The translations under genes were made by a program, and so were the position numbers. Shown here piece after piece: positions 47,454 to 59,709 of a stretch of DNA of 64,000 nucleotides. This stretch comes from Mycogone perniciosa. Lineage: Eukaryota > Ascomycota > Sordariomycetes > Hypocreales > Hypocreaceae. The stretch covers positions 1-64,000 of the forward strand of contig JAOALB010000061.1 of NCBI GenBank assembly GCA_025331125.1, written 5' to 3'. Below the pieces are notes generated by a model. The model was given only the letters and a program-made list of their open reading frames with translations, did not search any database and was not told where the DNA came from. The stretch's first letter is position 1, and every line of letters starts with the position of its first letter.

Positions 47454-50427
47454 TCATTCATCCAAGTCTCCACTCATCCTGCCAACTCCCGAGTCGGTCC
47501 GCTTCTTGAGTGATAAGCGATCTTGTTTTTGTTGTGGCTCTTCCTCCTCTACCACCCTATCCCTCCTCTCATTGGATTGGGACCGGATGGTGGTGAGTCC
47601 CGTAGACTTCCTCCGGGTACATTCGTCTACGACCTTAAGCCTGCTCAGGTCTGTTGCAAGTCCAAGGCTCCTCCGCGGAGCTGCCTTCTCAGCCGATTTG
47701 ACCACACTCCCGTTTCGAGAAAGGCCGCCTGTAGCAACTGTAGATTCGCTGCTGTGGTTTGGCTCTGTGGGAGGGTTGGCATTCATCGAATGCCTCAATC
47801 CCGAGATGCCCCCTTTCCATCGACTCAGATTCCAGAAGCTCCCTTCCTTGACCTGCTCATCCGACTCAGCCGCGGGGATCAGGTTAAAGCTCGGAGTTGG
47901 TGGCTGCGTCGGCCCGTGATTTATCGTGCTCATTGACCGCCGAGTCCGAACGCTGCTAGTCGGACTCGAGGGGTTATAAGAGCGAACCGGTGAGCCTGCC
48001 ATGTATGGCTGCTTGCGAATCTCAGCTGAGAGATTTGACGTTGAGACGTTGACTGGCGTCCGAAGAGCCTTCATTGGAGAAACTGAGCGCTCATTCTTCG
48101 GTGGCGTTTCAAGCCGTCCCTCCTCATCAACATCCCGCCGCCAGCTCATAATCCTGTCTGCTGAATGCTGGGTCTGAGGTACGTTAAATGTCAGCGATGC
48201 GCGCCGGGATTGGCTTCCGCTTGTTCTTGTGATTACGCTGCCGCTTCGTCTCAAGCCATTCACTTTGCTGGAGAATTTCGAGCTTAATTCCCACATGTAC
48301 TGCTGACGCTTCTTATGCGCGCAATCCTGTCGAAAGACTTTGATAGTGCCGGTTCTGTCTGTGGTGACGATGATGTTGCCGTCGAGGTGCTTTGAGCGCT
48401 CGATATAAGCAGGGCTCTCTTCTGGTTTCTTTATGCTGGGTGGTGGATGGTGAATTTCCGTCCCTCCCTCTGAGAGTTCTGACTGGCTCATCGTCGCCTC
48501 GTCCAGGCTGCGCAGCAAGACTGCAGGCGGATTACACAGGTCGTAAATGGGGTCTCCTGAAGCACCTAATAACTGCTTCGTCCGTATTGGTGCGATGAGC
48601 GCAGTGGTGACAACCTCTGGGTGGGCGTCAAAGCACTCATACGGTTGTCGATCTTTCATCTCGGCCTCGGGCGGGTTCATGTTCCAGATGTATGCTCTTT
48701 GATCTTCGCTTCCAGAAATCACGTAGGCTCCGTCGTCACTGAAGCGGGCGTGTATTTGGCTGCATTGATTCTCCAAGCCCTTGAACTTGACCTCCAGCAT
48801 CCGTGTCTTGAGGCTGTAAACTCGAACGCGCGAATCATTGGAGCTGATCAGTACCTTGACATCGTCATTGTTTGGGGGAATCACTGCAGTCTTAATGCCG
48901 GTGATTTTGCTCCCCTTTGCGTTCTTTCCCCTGGACGATCGCACATGGATCTGAAACTGGAGCTTGAGCCCTTCGGTCTCAAAGAAAAAGCACATACCGC
49001 TCAGCAAACCACAAATGGCTGTTTTTCCATCTGGAGAAAAGGCCACAGCCGTAATGAACTCATTTGTTGGCGCAGAAAAGGCAACCATCTTGTCAGGTAT
49101 ACTCCATAACCTGAGTTGGGCGTCCAGCGAGCCCGCCATGAAGAACCGATCGTCCGTGGGGTGAAACGCAATCGAGGTGACGAGGTCACTGTGCTTGAAG
49201 ACGGCAAGACACTCTTGCCTACTGATATGCCACAGTCGAACAGTCTTGTCCATCGATGTTGAGAGGAGAAAATTGTTCTTACTCCAGCACAAAGCCAGCA
49301 CCTCACCTGTATGCGCCTCAAATTCCCGAATCGGCTTACTGCGGAATACAGGAGCACTTAGCCTCTCTGCTTTTCCTTTTCCCTGCGACTCCCTATCTGC
49401 CTCCTCTTCCTCTTCATGCGCCCTGCGCTCTTCATCCGTTGTAATGACAGCGAAAACCCGAACCACCTGGTCCTTGCCCGCCACAGCTAGATAGCGGCCA
49501 TCGACACTGAATTCGGCCGCCCATATTGCGTCACCAGCTTTTAAAATCTTAGTCCCTACCGCTGTTGCCGGCGCGCGGCCCTGCGACGGCTCGTGTTCCT
49601 TGGATGGCTTGGACCCCAAAAGCTCTTGGGCTAGGAAGAGGCGATTAAAGTCTCGACGCTTGGTGTTGTGCGATTTGACTCGGATATAACGGGGCGGTTC
49701 CTTGTGCAGAGGGATGTAGCCGCCGCCATCGCTGATCACAGATGTAGGAGCTTTTGCGCTGCTGCCGTCGGTGCGCAGGTCGCCCAGTTCGGAGTCGGAG
49801 TCAGGCATGTCGTCATCGTTCTTCTTGAATGCGCCACGCATGGCCAGGCGACTGAGAAATGATGTTCCTTTCCTGCGACATGTCAGCATGGGAGTCGACT
49901 CTTGCGAGAATGCTCGGCTGCGTGAATACCTTCGCTCTTTCGGAAAGTCTGCCAATCCATTCGCAACTTTGGTAGGGCTGTTGTCGATGCTCTGCTGTTG
50001 GACAGCGTCGGGAGTCGGGCTCTCGGGCTGGGTGGCGTTGCGCAAACGTTGTGCGAGGGAGGTATCGCCACCAGTGTTGGTTCGCAGCAAGATTTGCTGC
50101 AAGCAACTTGTCAGTTCGGCAGTGTAACATGACACGACCAAAGGAGGAGATGCATACTGTGCTCAGAGGGTCCAGAGCAGTGGCCACCGGCGGAGTAGTA
50201 GACAGCGACCTCGACAAGCTCTTGGTTTCCCTGTCCTTTCCATTCTGAGTGGCGAGGTTTCGGGATAAACGAGTAGTTGACCTCCTGGTTGGCGGCGGAG
50301 TTTGAGCACGGGAATCGGGAGGCCCGGAAGCTGCGTTGGCAAATGTCTTGATACCATTACCGTCCATCTTGGAGGCCAATTGGCCGTTACCCAGCATGAC
50401 AGGTGAGGAGGATAGCTGGAGAGACAT
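47454..50427 (-). CDS. WD40 repeat protein, WDR44/Dgr2-like
   Basis: Large 970-residue scaffold. Exon 1 (50427-50158) encodes a Ser/Thr/Pro-rich N-terminus with PPPTRRSTTRLSR. The intron (50157-50097; GTATGC, CTGAC, TTGCAG) joins in frame to 50096-47454. After a basic/low-complexity segment come AIWAAEFSVDGRYLAVAGKD, HTGEVLALCWSKNNFLLSTS, DKTVRLWHI, HPTDDRFFMAGSLDAQLRLW, AVAFSPDGKTAICGLLSG and SDDGAYVISGSEDQRAYIW. A phospho-site-rich C-terminus follows. Repeat spacing and the CFFFETEGLKL insert resemble the WDR44/yeast Dgr2 family, linked in animals to Rab11 traffic. Upstream of it lies a 3.3-kb gene-free stretch shared with the divergent DOM34. Confidence 0.86.
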
Positions 50428-53400
50428 GTTCCATGCTGCCAGGGCGAGAGAGTTGGATGGTCCGCAGCGCCGCGGAGAGTGGCGGCAGTCCGAATTCCTG
50501 GTGATGATAATATGCAGATTGTACCAAAAACAGAAAAAAAAGAACGAAACCGGGATAATAGAGGGCGTTCGAGGCTGAGGCCAAGACTAAAACCCCCCCG
50601 ACGGGGAGTTTGAAAAAGAGGCTGGTAAGACTGGCCTATTCTGGTCCAAGTACTCAAAGCACGGAGTCGAGTGTAGGTGTGGGCTAGGATCTCGAATTCG
50701 CGAAAGCCGTTTCCGAATGCGAGTCACGAGTCCACCACACACACAACTTTGGCCCTTTGACCCTTCAACCCTCCAAAATAGTACCGCTCTCCTACAGCGA
50801 GTGATCAGTAGCCAGTGATCAGTGATCAGCGACAACTGTAGAACGGAATACGGGGGTGGTCAAGTCTCCGAGTGGGCCTTTTCTTTTTCTTTCACCACTG
50901 CGAACAACAAAGCGCACGAGCTTGATGTTCCGGTTCGTCCGAAACCAGCAGACCAGGTGAAGGATGAGGCTGCCCCTTTCTTTTGCTTCTCGGATAAAAC
51001 GAACTGCTGCAATCCTTTCACTCGAAGCCGAATGCGATGTTTCGTGTTTCGAGGTGGCCGGCACAGTGGAGCAGTGTGTCACTGTTAATATTGTGGGTTA
51101 TTTTACCGCGATACAGGCGAGACAGGCAGGCAACGGGAGGGAGGCAAACATATATACTCTGCAAGCCTTACGGAGTACACTTTAGGATAATATGCCGAAT
51201 GAAATAGGAAAGGACAATGAGATCAGGCGACGTTTTTGGTCAAGGATGTTGGTGTTGCTGCCTATGGCGCAAGAAGAGAGTTTGTTGGCTGAATAGTACG
51301 AGTATGAGTACTTCGTACGGAGTACTCCGTAGGCCTGAATGAATGGACGACGTAGGACCTGTTGCACGGGCAGGTACGGAGTACGGAGTACTTCGTACAG
51401 TATGTCTGCATGTACTCCGTACTCCGTACTCCATACTCAGCACTAGACATGCCGAGGCTCTACGACAGGCAACGTTGAATCCACCAGAGGTCCACGTTCC
51501 CCAGCTGCCCAGCCCCCGCCCTACAAGGGAGGATTTTGGTTGATGAATTTTGCCATGATGAGGGTATTAATTAAACCGGCCAAATACTGCTTCAAGTACA
51601 AAAAAAGAAGAGGAAAAAAGAAGAAGAAAAAAGTTCGTGGCTGTGTGAGCTTCTTCTTTGTTGTAACCTTTGTTTTGTAACCTCTGCCACCTATTATTAC
51701 CTTACCTATCGGGTCAGAGCTTGAGGTCTCAGACCGTGCATTCTGGAAGCACTTCGTACGGAGTACCTGCATAAGCATTGGTTACGCGTATCTGCAATAC
51801 TGCCATTCGTTGGTGCTCCGGACCGAAGTCCCAACGGGCGGTTGAACTCCGTAATCGCATCTCATACATAGCACGAAGTACGGAGTACTAGTACTATTAG
51901 CCCTAGTACTATTACTATTGATCCCCTATTTTTGCTTTCTGACGGCATCACACATTACTCGTGATAGTACTCCGTAATCGTACGGAGTACGAAAGGCCTT
52001 GATTCCATCATCCGTACTTCGTACGGAGTCTCCCAATTACGGCACATCGGCAATGATGGCTGCATGGATACCTACACCATCTTGGGGCTCTTGGCTCTTG
52101 GCCCTTCGCCCAGCTTCTCAGTAACACTACTCGTAGTCAAAGCAGGCTGAATGTAACACAGTGCCTACCAATATTTATACTTTGCTGTGCCCAGAGACCT
52201 GCTGACATGGATATTTTCTCCTCACCGTTAGGATTTGCCCAAAATCCGTAAGGACAGCTCCATAAATCGTCAAAGGTCCCTGCATTCTACTACTACTATG
52301 TACTACGAGTACTCCAGGCGGAAGAATGGAAGAATATTCGATGACGCGCCTGTGCGTACGTAACTCGTCCACTTTTCCAGGTACCATTTGATAAAAATGG
52401 GCTGTGCGCGAGACAACATGTCTCGTATCGTTTAACTGATATAGGTAGTAAACTGGACCTAATCGTTTATATCTATCTGTCTGCTACAGAGTTTTTCCGT
52501 GTGCCTACGAATTACTCCGTAGGGGATGTCGACATACTACTACTATTCAAGTTCTAGGAATAGTTATTGATAAGCGGGAAATATCTCTTCTTCGTATGTA
52601 TGTATGTGTGTATCTTTATCGACTACCAACGTCACCACAAAACGGGCGGGAAGATCGCCTAATGACGTATGACAACTGTCAAGCGCCACAACGCCGCTTC
52701 TGGTAGAGTTTGTGTACGGAGTGCGACGTGCTAAGACGACAATTTGCCTCGACTCCGTCATGGAACGATAATACTTCGTATGTACGAAGTACAGTGCCAG
52801 ATAACGCAAACGTACCAGCACAAAGAACGTGTGCCTAATCGAGTTATTCCCCCGCAGATCGACGGATAAGCTTCTTCGAGTCATCTACGAAGTACACAAT
52901 GAAGCAATAATGACGCTCTCTATACGGCCCAGTATGACGATATGCCGGTCGTTTCGTTAATCCGCACCGTCCCGCCTTGGCTTGATGCTGAGATCAAGAT
53001 CCACAGGTCCTGTCTTTATTGACAAGTAGTATTCTGTTTATTTTATTTCTTTCTCCCAGATCTCTTGAGTTTACTTGGCGATGACCTCCCACGTGGGGCC
53101 AAGTCTTGAATGTGAATGTTCCAGACCCGCCTTTGACATTCCACCCCTGTATGCATCTCCTGCAACATCCAATACCAATATGGATTTTCTTTGGCCCTTT
53201 TGGAGAATGCCAACTTTTTTTTACTACTGAGACAAGGCCCAGCATGAAAAGAGTGGATTTGGGGCATGTTCCAAAATTGAGTTAAGAGTTGCAATGGCTG
53301 CAAGGGGTTGAGCAAGGTTAAGGTTAGAGTCGCAAAATGTAGAATATTATATATATATGAAGTACGTCGAAGAAGAAGAAAGATCTTATTCGACATGAAC

Positions 53401-53714
53401 CTTGAATTCGGCATCGCCTCAACCGATAATATAAAAACCATCTTCCCCCTCAATAATCATCAACTCATGCAGTTGCTACTCCGTAGTATTAGTAGTAGCA
53501 GTACGAAGTACTCCGTACTCGTATTACAAAAAGCCGCCACGCCATTGGAGTCGCGCCACGCAACAAACGCCACCCCCACTACTCCATACTGCGCACTCCA
53601 CAAGACTTTATCATCTATCCTCTATCTACTACTATCTATCTTGCGCCGACTCACATCAGTCACTGTTATCAAGACCTTCAACCCATTGGTTCTGCTTTCG
53701 GGCTCATCGTCAAG
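50428..53714. other. 3.3-kb gene-free divergent region rich in TACGGAGTAC words
   Basis: No convincing coding frame. Contains many copies of TACGGAGTAC / GTACTCCGTA (see repeat entry), ACTACTACTA-type runs and a pyrimidine-rich leader before DOM34. Confidence 0.5.
51296..52030. repeat. dispersed TACGGAGTAC / GTACTTCGTACGGAGTAC repeats
   Basis: The palindrome-like words TACGGAGTAC, ACTTCGTACGGAGTACT and their complements occur repeatedly: 51308-51330, 51373-51432, 51752-51767, 51876-51890, 51967-51991 and 52013-52029. Further copies lie at 52712, 52770-52793 and 53500-53520. They can form fold-backs. Confidence 0.85.
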
Positions 53715-55047
53715 ATGAAGCTCGTTTCGCGGCACATACCCAAAGAGTTCGAGGATGAGCAGGTCTCACTCCTCCCAGAGGACCCCGAGGATATGGTACG
53801 TTTCGCATCGTTCTGCCCCGCCATCTCTATCTGTCGCAAACCGTCGTCGCCTCCAAGATGATGACTCTGCTAACATGTGATGCGATGCGATGCAGTGGCA
53901 TGCGTACAACCTCATAGTCCCCGGCGACCTCGTCCACGCCCATGCCATCCGCAAAGTCGTCAACATCAATCCTGGCACAGGCGTCCCAGCCGCTGAACGA
54001 GTCCACACAGACCTCGCCGTCCGCGTCAAATCCACCTTCTTCGATCCTGCAGTCTCCTCCCTTCGCGTCTCTGGCGTTGTCGCCGCTGAAAATGACCATG
54101 TGGCCATGGGCTCACATCACACCCTCGACATCGAAGTCAACCGATCCTTTACAGTAGTCAAACCCGATGGTTGGGACAGCGTCGCCAAAGCTACCCTGTC
54201 GCAAGCGCTGTCAGATGATAAGAATGGCGCAATGGCCGCTGTGGTCATGCAAGAAGGCTTAGCGAATATCTGCCTAATCACACAGTTCCGCACTGTCCTC
54301 AAGGTTCGCGTGGAGAGTGTGGTGCCCAAGAAGCGCGACACTGCTTCCGATCAAGATGCCGGCCTACGGCGGTTCTTCGAGAAGACGTTGCAATCGATGC
54401 TAAGAGCAGTCGACTTTTCAGAATCAAGACCTTTGCTACTAGCCAGTCCTGGGTTCGTTGCGACAGACTTCAAAGCATACATTGCGAAACAGGGTCGCGA
54501 CAAGTCAGACAAAGTGCTCACCGCGGTATCGAAGCAAGCGACCGTTATACACTCCAATTCAGGGCATATACATAGTCTAAACGAGGTTCTTAAGAGCCCC
54601 GAAGTCCTCGTCAAGATGAAAGACATGAACTACGCAAAGGAGGCGCAATACATGGACAACTTCTTCAATCTGCTAAAACTTGACGACGGACGAGCATGGT
54701 ACGGCACCAAGGCTGTGGAAAAGGCCGTTGCAGACGGAGCAGTCGGCCCTGGCGGGGGGGTCTTGTTAATCAACAACTCGCTCTTCAGGAGTCAGGACTT
54801 GGCGACGCGGAAAAAGTACGTCGCGTTGGTGGATAAAGTTAAGAATGATGGAGGTGAAGCGAGGATATTAAGTAGCGATCATGAGAGCGGGCAGCGGCTC
54901 AAGATGATGGGCGATATTGCGGCCATTTTGAATTACCCTATGTTGGATCTTGATGAAGAGGAAGAAGAGGAGGAGCAGGCCCCAGTGGGTAACGGTGCGA
55001 GAAGAAATGAAGAGGAAGATTTGGACATGCTTGATAGCGTTATCTAG
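53715..55047 (+). CDS. DOM34: Dom34/pelota, ribosome-rescue factor
   Basis: Partner of Hbs1 in no-go and non-stop mRNA decay; it enters stalled ribosomes like eRF1 but lacks its GGQ loop (family knowledge). Exon 1 (53715-53795) encodes MKLVSRHIPKEFEDEQVSLL. A 100-bp intron (53796-53895) leads to exon 2 (53896-55047). The product has 410 residues, close to the family norm. Blocks seen: EDMWHAYNLIVPGDLV, LDIEVNRSFTVVKPDGWDS, AAVVMQEGLANICLIT, PLLLASPGFVATDFKAYI, DDGRAWYGTKAVEKAV, and the acidic C-terminus LDLDEEEEEEEQAP then EEEDLDMLDSVI. The exon-1 ATG is unambiguous because residues 1-10 are conserved. Cytosolic. Confidence 0.96.
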
Positions 55048-55522
55048 CGAAAATTAGAATAAGTCATAGGTACTATCTGGTGATCAAGGTTGTTGCGAAG
55101 CATCATATGGCGTTGGAATACAGCGGTTGTCTACCAGCAGGGGTCAACGCTAAGGATAAGATTTTCTGATGGGATTGAAACGTCAAACCAGTTCGAGATG
55201 ACAGATCTATTGATGAGTGATGTTACTCCGTAATTCGTATATAGTAAGCTGGACATGAATGAGCTTGGCGTTGTCTGAACGCCGAAAAATGGTGGATGAA
55301 TCTTGAATTCGCCACTCTTGGATGAGTTATGAATTAATATGTCTGAGTGGCGGGGTTAGACTTATAGGTTAGTAGTATTAATAATCTCCAATTGAGCTCA
55401 TGGCGTCATGTTTCCAGAGTTCTAGGCTTGCACAAAATATCCTGGGAGTTAATTTTTTAATTCGCTCATTTCCATCACCTTGTCTCCTCTCACCATACAT
55501 TTGCCCGCCAAGTCACAGCCTC
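55048..55522. other. intergenic, DOM34 to aldo-keto reductase
   Basis: No gene. 3' UTR and promoter, with one TTACTCCGTAATT word near 55225. Confidence 0.5.
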
Positions 55523-56615
55523 ATGCTTCGCAGAATGGCATCCAAATTCACATTGCAGTCGACCGTGAAGCTCAACTCTGGCTATGAGCTGCCACTCCTT
55601 GGGTTTGGTGTACGTGCACCGAATTTCCTCATGGCTTCAAGCTGAATATACTGACAATGAGGCTAGGTTTACCAAACGCAAGTTACTATTACCTCAACAG
55701 ATCGTTCCCCAGCCCGTTTCGATAGCCTGCAGTTACTGATGATTACTCCAGTCCCAGTGAGATTGGCGCCGAAGTGTGCAAAGAGGCCCTGAGAGTCGGA
55801 TACCGTCATGTTGGTTCTTCCCATGCTCGAACCAAACTCACCGAGTACCCATTCTGACAGCTATCAATCGCTAGATCGACTCTGCCTCCGCATACCGCAA
55901 CCAAGGCCCTTGCGCGGCAGGCATTCCCGCCTCTGGTATCCCCCGCGAACAAGTCTTCTTCACTACCAAAGTCCCCATGCGCCAGTATCCTCTCAGCTAT
56001 GAAAACACCCTGAAGCTCGTCGACATCGCCCTTGAGGATACCAAGTTGGGCTACCTCGATCTCGTACTTATCCACGCACCGTACGGCGGTGTTGAGAACC
56101 GCAAGGGTGCGTGGAAAGCCCTCGTCGAGAGCGTCGAGGCAGGCAAGGTGCGCTCCATTGGCGTATCCAACTACGGCGTGCACCACCTCAATGAGCTGGA
56201 GGCGTACATCAAGGAACTCGAAATTGAGCGTGGTGGACCTGGTAAAGGAGGCGTCATCTCCGTAGGTCAGTGGGAGTTTCACCCATGGATTGTACGGGAC
56301 GAGATTATCAGCTGGTGTCGTGAGAGGAACATCGCCCTCCAGGCCTACTGCCCTATTGTACGCGGCGAGCGATTTGGAGACCCCAAGCTTGTGGCGCTGG
56401 CACAGAAGTATGGCAAGACAGAGGCGCAGATCCTCCTGAGGTGGAGCTTGCAGAAGGGCTATGGACCGCTGGTGAAGAGTACAAAACCGGAGCGCATCGT
56501 TGAGAATGCAGCGATATATGATTTTGAACTGGCAGGTGAGGAGGTGAAGGATCTTATGACGACTGAGTATAGTCCCTGCACGTGGGATCCTTCCGTTGAG
56601 CCTCTGGAGAAGTGA
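55523..56615 (+). CDS. aldo-keto reductase with an 11-bp exon
   Basis: NAD(P)H-dependent oxidoreductase of 298 residues (294 if the second ATG, 55535, is used). Exons are 55523-55609, 55677-55687, 55752-55809 and 55875-56615. The 11-bp exon 2 encodes VYQ plus two bases. The intron after it starts GCAAGT (GC-AG), and the next after RH starts GTTGGT. Spliced motifs are GFGVYQT, EEALRVGYRHIDSA-like (KEALRVGYRH|IDSASAYRN), LVLIHAPYGG, SIGVSNYG, QWEFHPW and LVKSTKPERI. The catalytic Asp (IDSA), Tyr (AYRN), Lys (TTKVP) and His (IHAP) are present. Substrate not deducible. Confidence 0.9.
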
Positions 56616-56940
56616 GTTAGTATTGGATATTTTAAGCAATGGCAAGGCAGAGCAGCCACAAAGAAACCAATTACTCCGTGAAACTTCACATTTAAAATGC
56701 TATTTCTAGCTCATGAAGATGAATCATGAGTCTCACTTCGAATCTCATGACGGTGATTTGGTGATGTCACGTGTATGGTCACATGATGGCGCTCCCCTCT
56801 CGCGTCACTCTCTTCTCTGTTGTTTAGCCATCGCGTCCTCTGAACCCCACGATAAACACCACCAACGCCAACCACCGAGCAATGTCCGGCACAACACCCA
56901 TCCAGAGCATCTGCTCGGTATTCCCATTGCCACGCTCGCA

Positions 56941-58971
56941 ATGCCGATCCAGAAGACGTTCACTATTATCCCCCAAGCCGGTGGCCTCGCATCCGATGCC
57001 GCTGGCCGGTCTCCCTCCGCAGCCCGCCCGATGACCTCCAAACAAGTTCGCAAAGCATATAAAGCCGCAAACCGCATGCCTCCCATGTCCAAAGCCGAGC
57101 GCATCAAGCAAGATCGAGCGGAGCAAGAGCGAATAAAGAAGGAGTTCGAAAAAGAAAGGACTGCGGCGCGGGCTAAGGCAGCGAGGGAGAAGAAGCGTGA
57201 GAAGGAGCTGGCAGAGAGAGAGGAGAAGAGGAGAAAGGGGATGCCGTTGGTTTCGGTACGGCCGAGTCAGGATACAATCGCGAGGTTTGTGAGGGGCAAT
57301 GGCTCAGGGAAGAAGAGGGATGCCGGGGGGCGGGATGTGGGCGACAAGGGGGATACTCCAGCTCCAGCACCAGTGCCGCCGATACAAGAGGAGCAAGATG
57401 AACAAGAGAACCCTTCACATGAGGAGACAAGACCGACTCCCGATATTGCTTTGAAGTGCGATACAGTGCCTGATGCGGACGCTTTGGAATTGGAGCTACT
57501 ACAAGATTTGGATATGACGTCTGAGAATGATGATAGAAGTCCTCTACACGACGAGAACATACAGGCCAATGCAGGCAATGACCCGAAGCCTTCACATGAG
57601 GATCCTGAGCCGATTATAGACCAAGAACTAGATTTGATACCCGATGATGGCGACGACGAGCACCCTTTACCTGACGAGACGGAGGCACTGAATCTACAAT
57701 CCACAAAAGAGAACTCCGAACCAAAAATGCTGCAGGAGTTGGATCTGATACCTGAAGAAGATGATCTTGAACTGGAAATGTTGGCGCTAGAAGCCATTTC
57801 CACACCCAAACCACCACTGGGCCAGGAATCAGGGGGAGGGCATTCAGCAAACGAAGACCACCAGCAACCGGCTCGAAAAGCAACAGTCTATGAAACAGAT
57901 CTGGGCCTGAACTCAAGAAGCCCGGGAGAAGTACCCATATCTGACCCCCATCCTACGAAGACCCCTGATCCGAAACCGCCAACACGATCAATGTCCCCAC
58001 CACCGCCTCCTCATCGACGTTCACCCTCGCCAATCTCGCCAATCGCGGTGCAAGTACAGCCGCCCCCTCTAAGCACCCAAGCAATTCTCTTCAACTTTGA
58101 CGATTTCTTTCCTACATCCTCACAACAAGCTCGTGAACTTGAGGAGGAAACAGAATTTATGACGCCTAAACCCTCCACACCCGATCCTATGCCAGAAACA
58201 GAAGCTCAACCTCCACAACCCGAGCCCAGTCTACCATCGCCCCCTACTGCGTCAGAATCACGAGTGCCGAAGGAACGTTTCTTCACATCTTCGGGTACGA
58301 ATGAGATGCTCGCGGTGGCACTGCTTCGGAGTCGCCGCACTGCAGAGTGTGAGGAGAGGCAAAGGAGAGAGATGATGCAAATGGAGGCTATCGAGCTGGC
58401 GAAGCTGAGACAGCAGGAGGATGAAAGAAAAGCACGAGAGGAGAAATTGGCGGCGCAGAGAAGGGAGAAGGCCAAAGTCAGCAATGCAATTTACCGACAA
58501 CGACCAAACGACAGGCCGAGACATACACCTCCGTCTGGGACGAACGAAAAGGCCACTCCAACGGTGATGAGGTCAACTCCTCCGATAGGAGCGAAGAAAC
58601 ATGCCCCTTCAGGGGGGATGAACATGGGAGGAACCCCTCTAGTCGAGATGAGGGGAACGCCTCCAATGCAGACAAATGTTAAGAAGCCTTCATCTATGCA
58701 GGCGACGAACAAAATACCACAACCAGAGACACACAAACCCCCGCGTGTGCAGATGAATAAGATAACAGTCCAATCAGTGGGGAACAAGCCTCCAACAACA
58801 ACTGTGAAGAATCCTCCCCCAAGAGAGGCGAAGTCGAAGATGTCGTCAAAGGAGGCAAATAAGGAGAATATCCCGCCAGCTGGGAACGCATTCACCTGCC
58901 CAAGCGCATCACAGGAAACAGAATACGGCGGGGATTGGATTGACGAGGCCGCTATGGAGCTTATGTTTTGA
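56941..58971 (+). CDS. disordered protein with basic coiled coil and PCNA-box-like motif
   Basis: Intronless. The frame is open from 56713, but the first plausible protein start is ATG 56941 (MPIQKTFTIIPQAGG), giving 676 residues. A Lys/Glu/Arg-rich helix (about residues 40-95, SKAERIKQDRAEQERIKK) is followed by RPSQDTIARFVRGNG, a sequence close to the PCNA-box pattern QxxIxxFF. Then come a long acidic/Pro-rich disordered region with repeats ELELLQDLDM, QELDLIPDDGDD and QELDLIPEEDDLE, a second coiled coil (EERQRREMMQMEAIELAKL), and the end EYGGDWIDEAAMELMF. No catalytic domain. Family not named with confidence; a nuclear role in DNA metabolism is only inference. Confidence 0.62.
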   Translation: MPIQKTFTIIPQAGGLASDAAGRSPSAARPMTSKQVRKAYKAANRMPPMSKAERIKQDRAEQERIKKEFEKERTAARAKAAREKKREKELAEREEKRRKGMPLVSVRPSQDTIARFVRGNGSGKKRDAGGRDVGDKGDTPAPAPVPPIQEEQDEQENPSHEETRPTPDIALKCDTVPDADALELELLQDLDMTSENDDRSPLHDENIQANAGNDPKPSHEDPEPIIDQELDLIPDDGDDEHPLPDETEALNLQSTKENSEPKMLQELDLIPEEDDLELEMLALEAISTPKPPLGQESGGGHSANEDHQQPARKATVYETDLGLNSRSPGEVPISDPHPTKTPDPKPPTRSMSPPPPPHRRSPSPISPIAVQVQPPPLSTQAILFNFDDFFPTSSQQARELEEETEFMTPKPSTPDPMPETEAQPPQPEPSLPSPPTASESRVPKERFFTSSGTNEMLAVALLRSRRTAECEERQRREMMQMEAIELAKLRQQEDERKAREEKLAAQRREKAKVSNAIYRQRPNDRPRHTPPSGTNEKATPTVMRSTPPIGAKKHAPSGGMNMGGTPLVEMRGTPPMQTNVKKPSSMQATNKIPQPETHKPPRVQMNKITVQSVGNKPPTTTVKNPPPREAKSKMSSKEANKENIPPAGNAFTCPSASQETEYGGDWIDEAAMELMF

Positions 58972-59709
58972 TGCCCCAACATTACAGGATTTTATGGTGC
59001 ATTATAAGGTGGTTTTTGGAGTTGGTGGATTCATGAGCAACGGAATTGTCAATTGTATGGAAACAGAGCGAAACGAAGTTTATTAGGATATGATGTAGGA
59101 TATGTGGTTTGCATGTCTCCTTCACTCGAGGTTATACCGAGAATAAGATACTCGCTTGGCACATCTATCAAAAAGCATTCCCCATTTCGAGTTGGATTTT
59201 TTTTTTGGATTGGGTTGGGCTGGGCTGTGTTTTCCACCTCAGAGTGGCCTACTGAAGTCGATCCTCCTTGGTATCAGAGATATTACATCTCGATTTACAG
59301 GGTATTCAAGGATCTTCATGCCAGCCAGCCAAGTATTATTCCCTCCGACACGAACGGGGAAATGGACGGCATGAGATACTCTCGTCAGCACCACATTTCC
59401 ACGCAATACGATAAAAGACAGATGAACAGTGAAGAAAAAAAAGGATTCAGACCCCTTTCCATGCCCCGAGTCCCCTTGTGGTATCTTTCATGTCATGCTC
59501 GAGCCCTAACATCTATATGAAAGCCAGCCACCCTTTCCCTAACCGGTCCCCTTCCTCTTTGCCGTGTTCCCCTAAACGCCTGCAATGCAAAAAAGCTTTC
59601 ATCTGTTGTGTGCTGTCAAAAGTCATACCAGGGTTGTCATGCATTATGTCCAGTCTCCCTCTCTACAGGTGCTCATCTAATTCACGGTGATAGGCCTCCC
59701 TTTGCGGGC
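58972..59709. other. intergenic between convergent genes
   Basis: T-rich tract TTTTTTTTTGG near 59200; no protein-like frame. Confidence 0.5.

Noticed and set aside
47506..47936. Two 137-codon plus-strand frames
   Set aside because: Antisense shadows of the WD40 protein's C-terminal exon.
57267..57809. 180-codon Ser-rich minus-strand frame
   Set aside because: Antisense to the acidic repeat region of the disordered protein; Ser richness is the complement of GA-rich codons.
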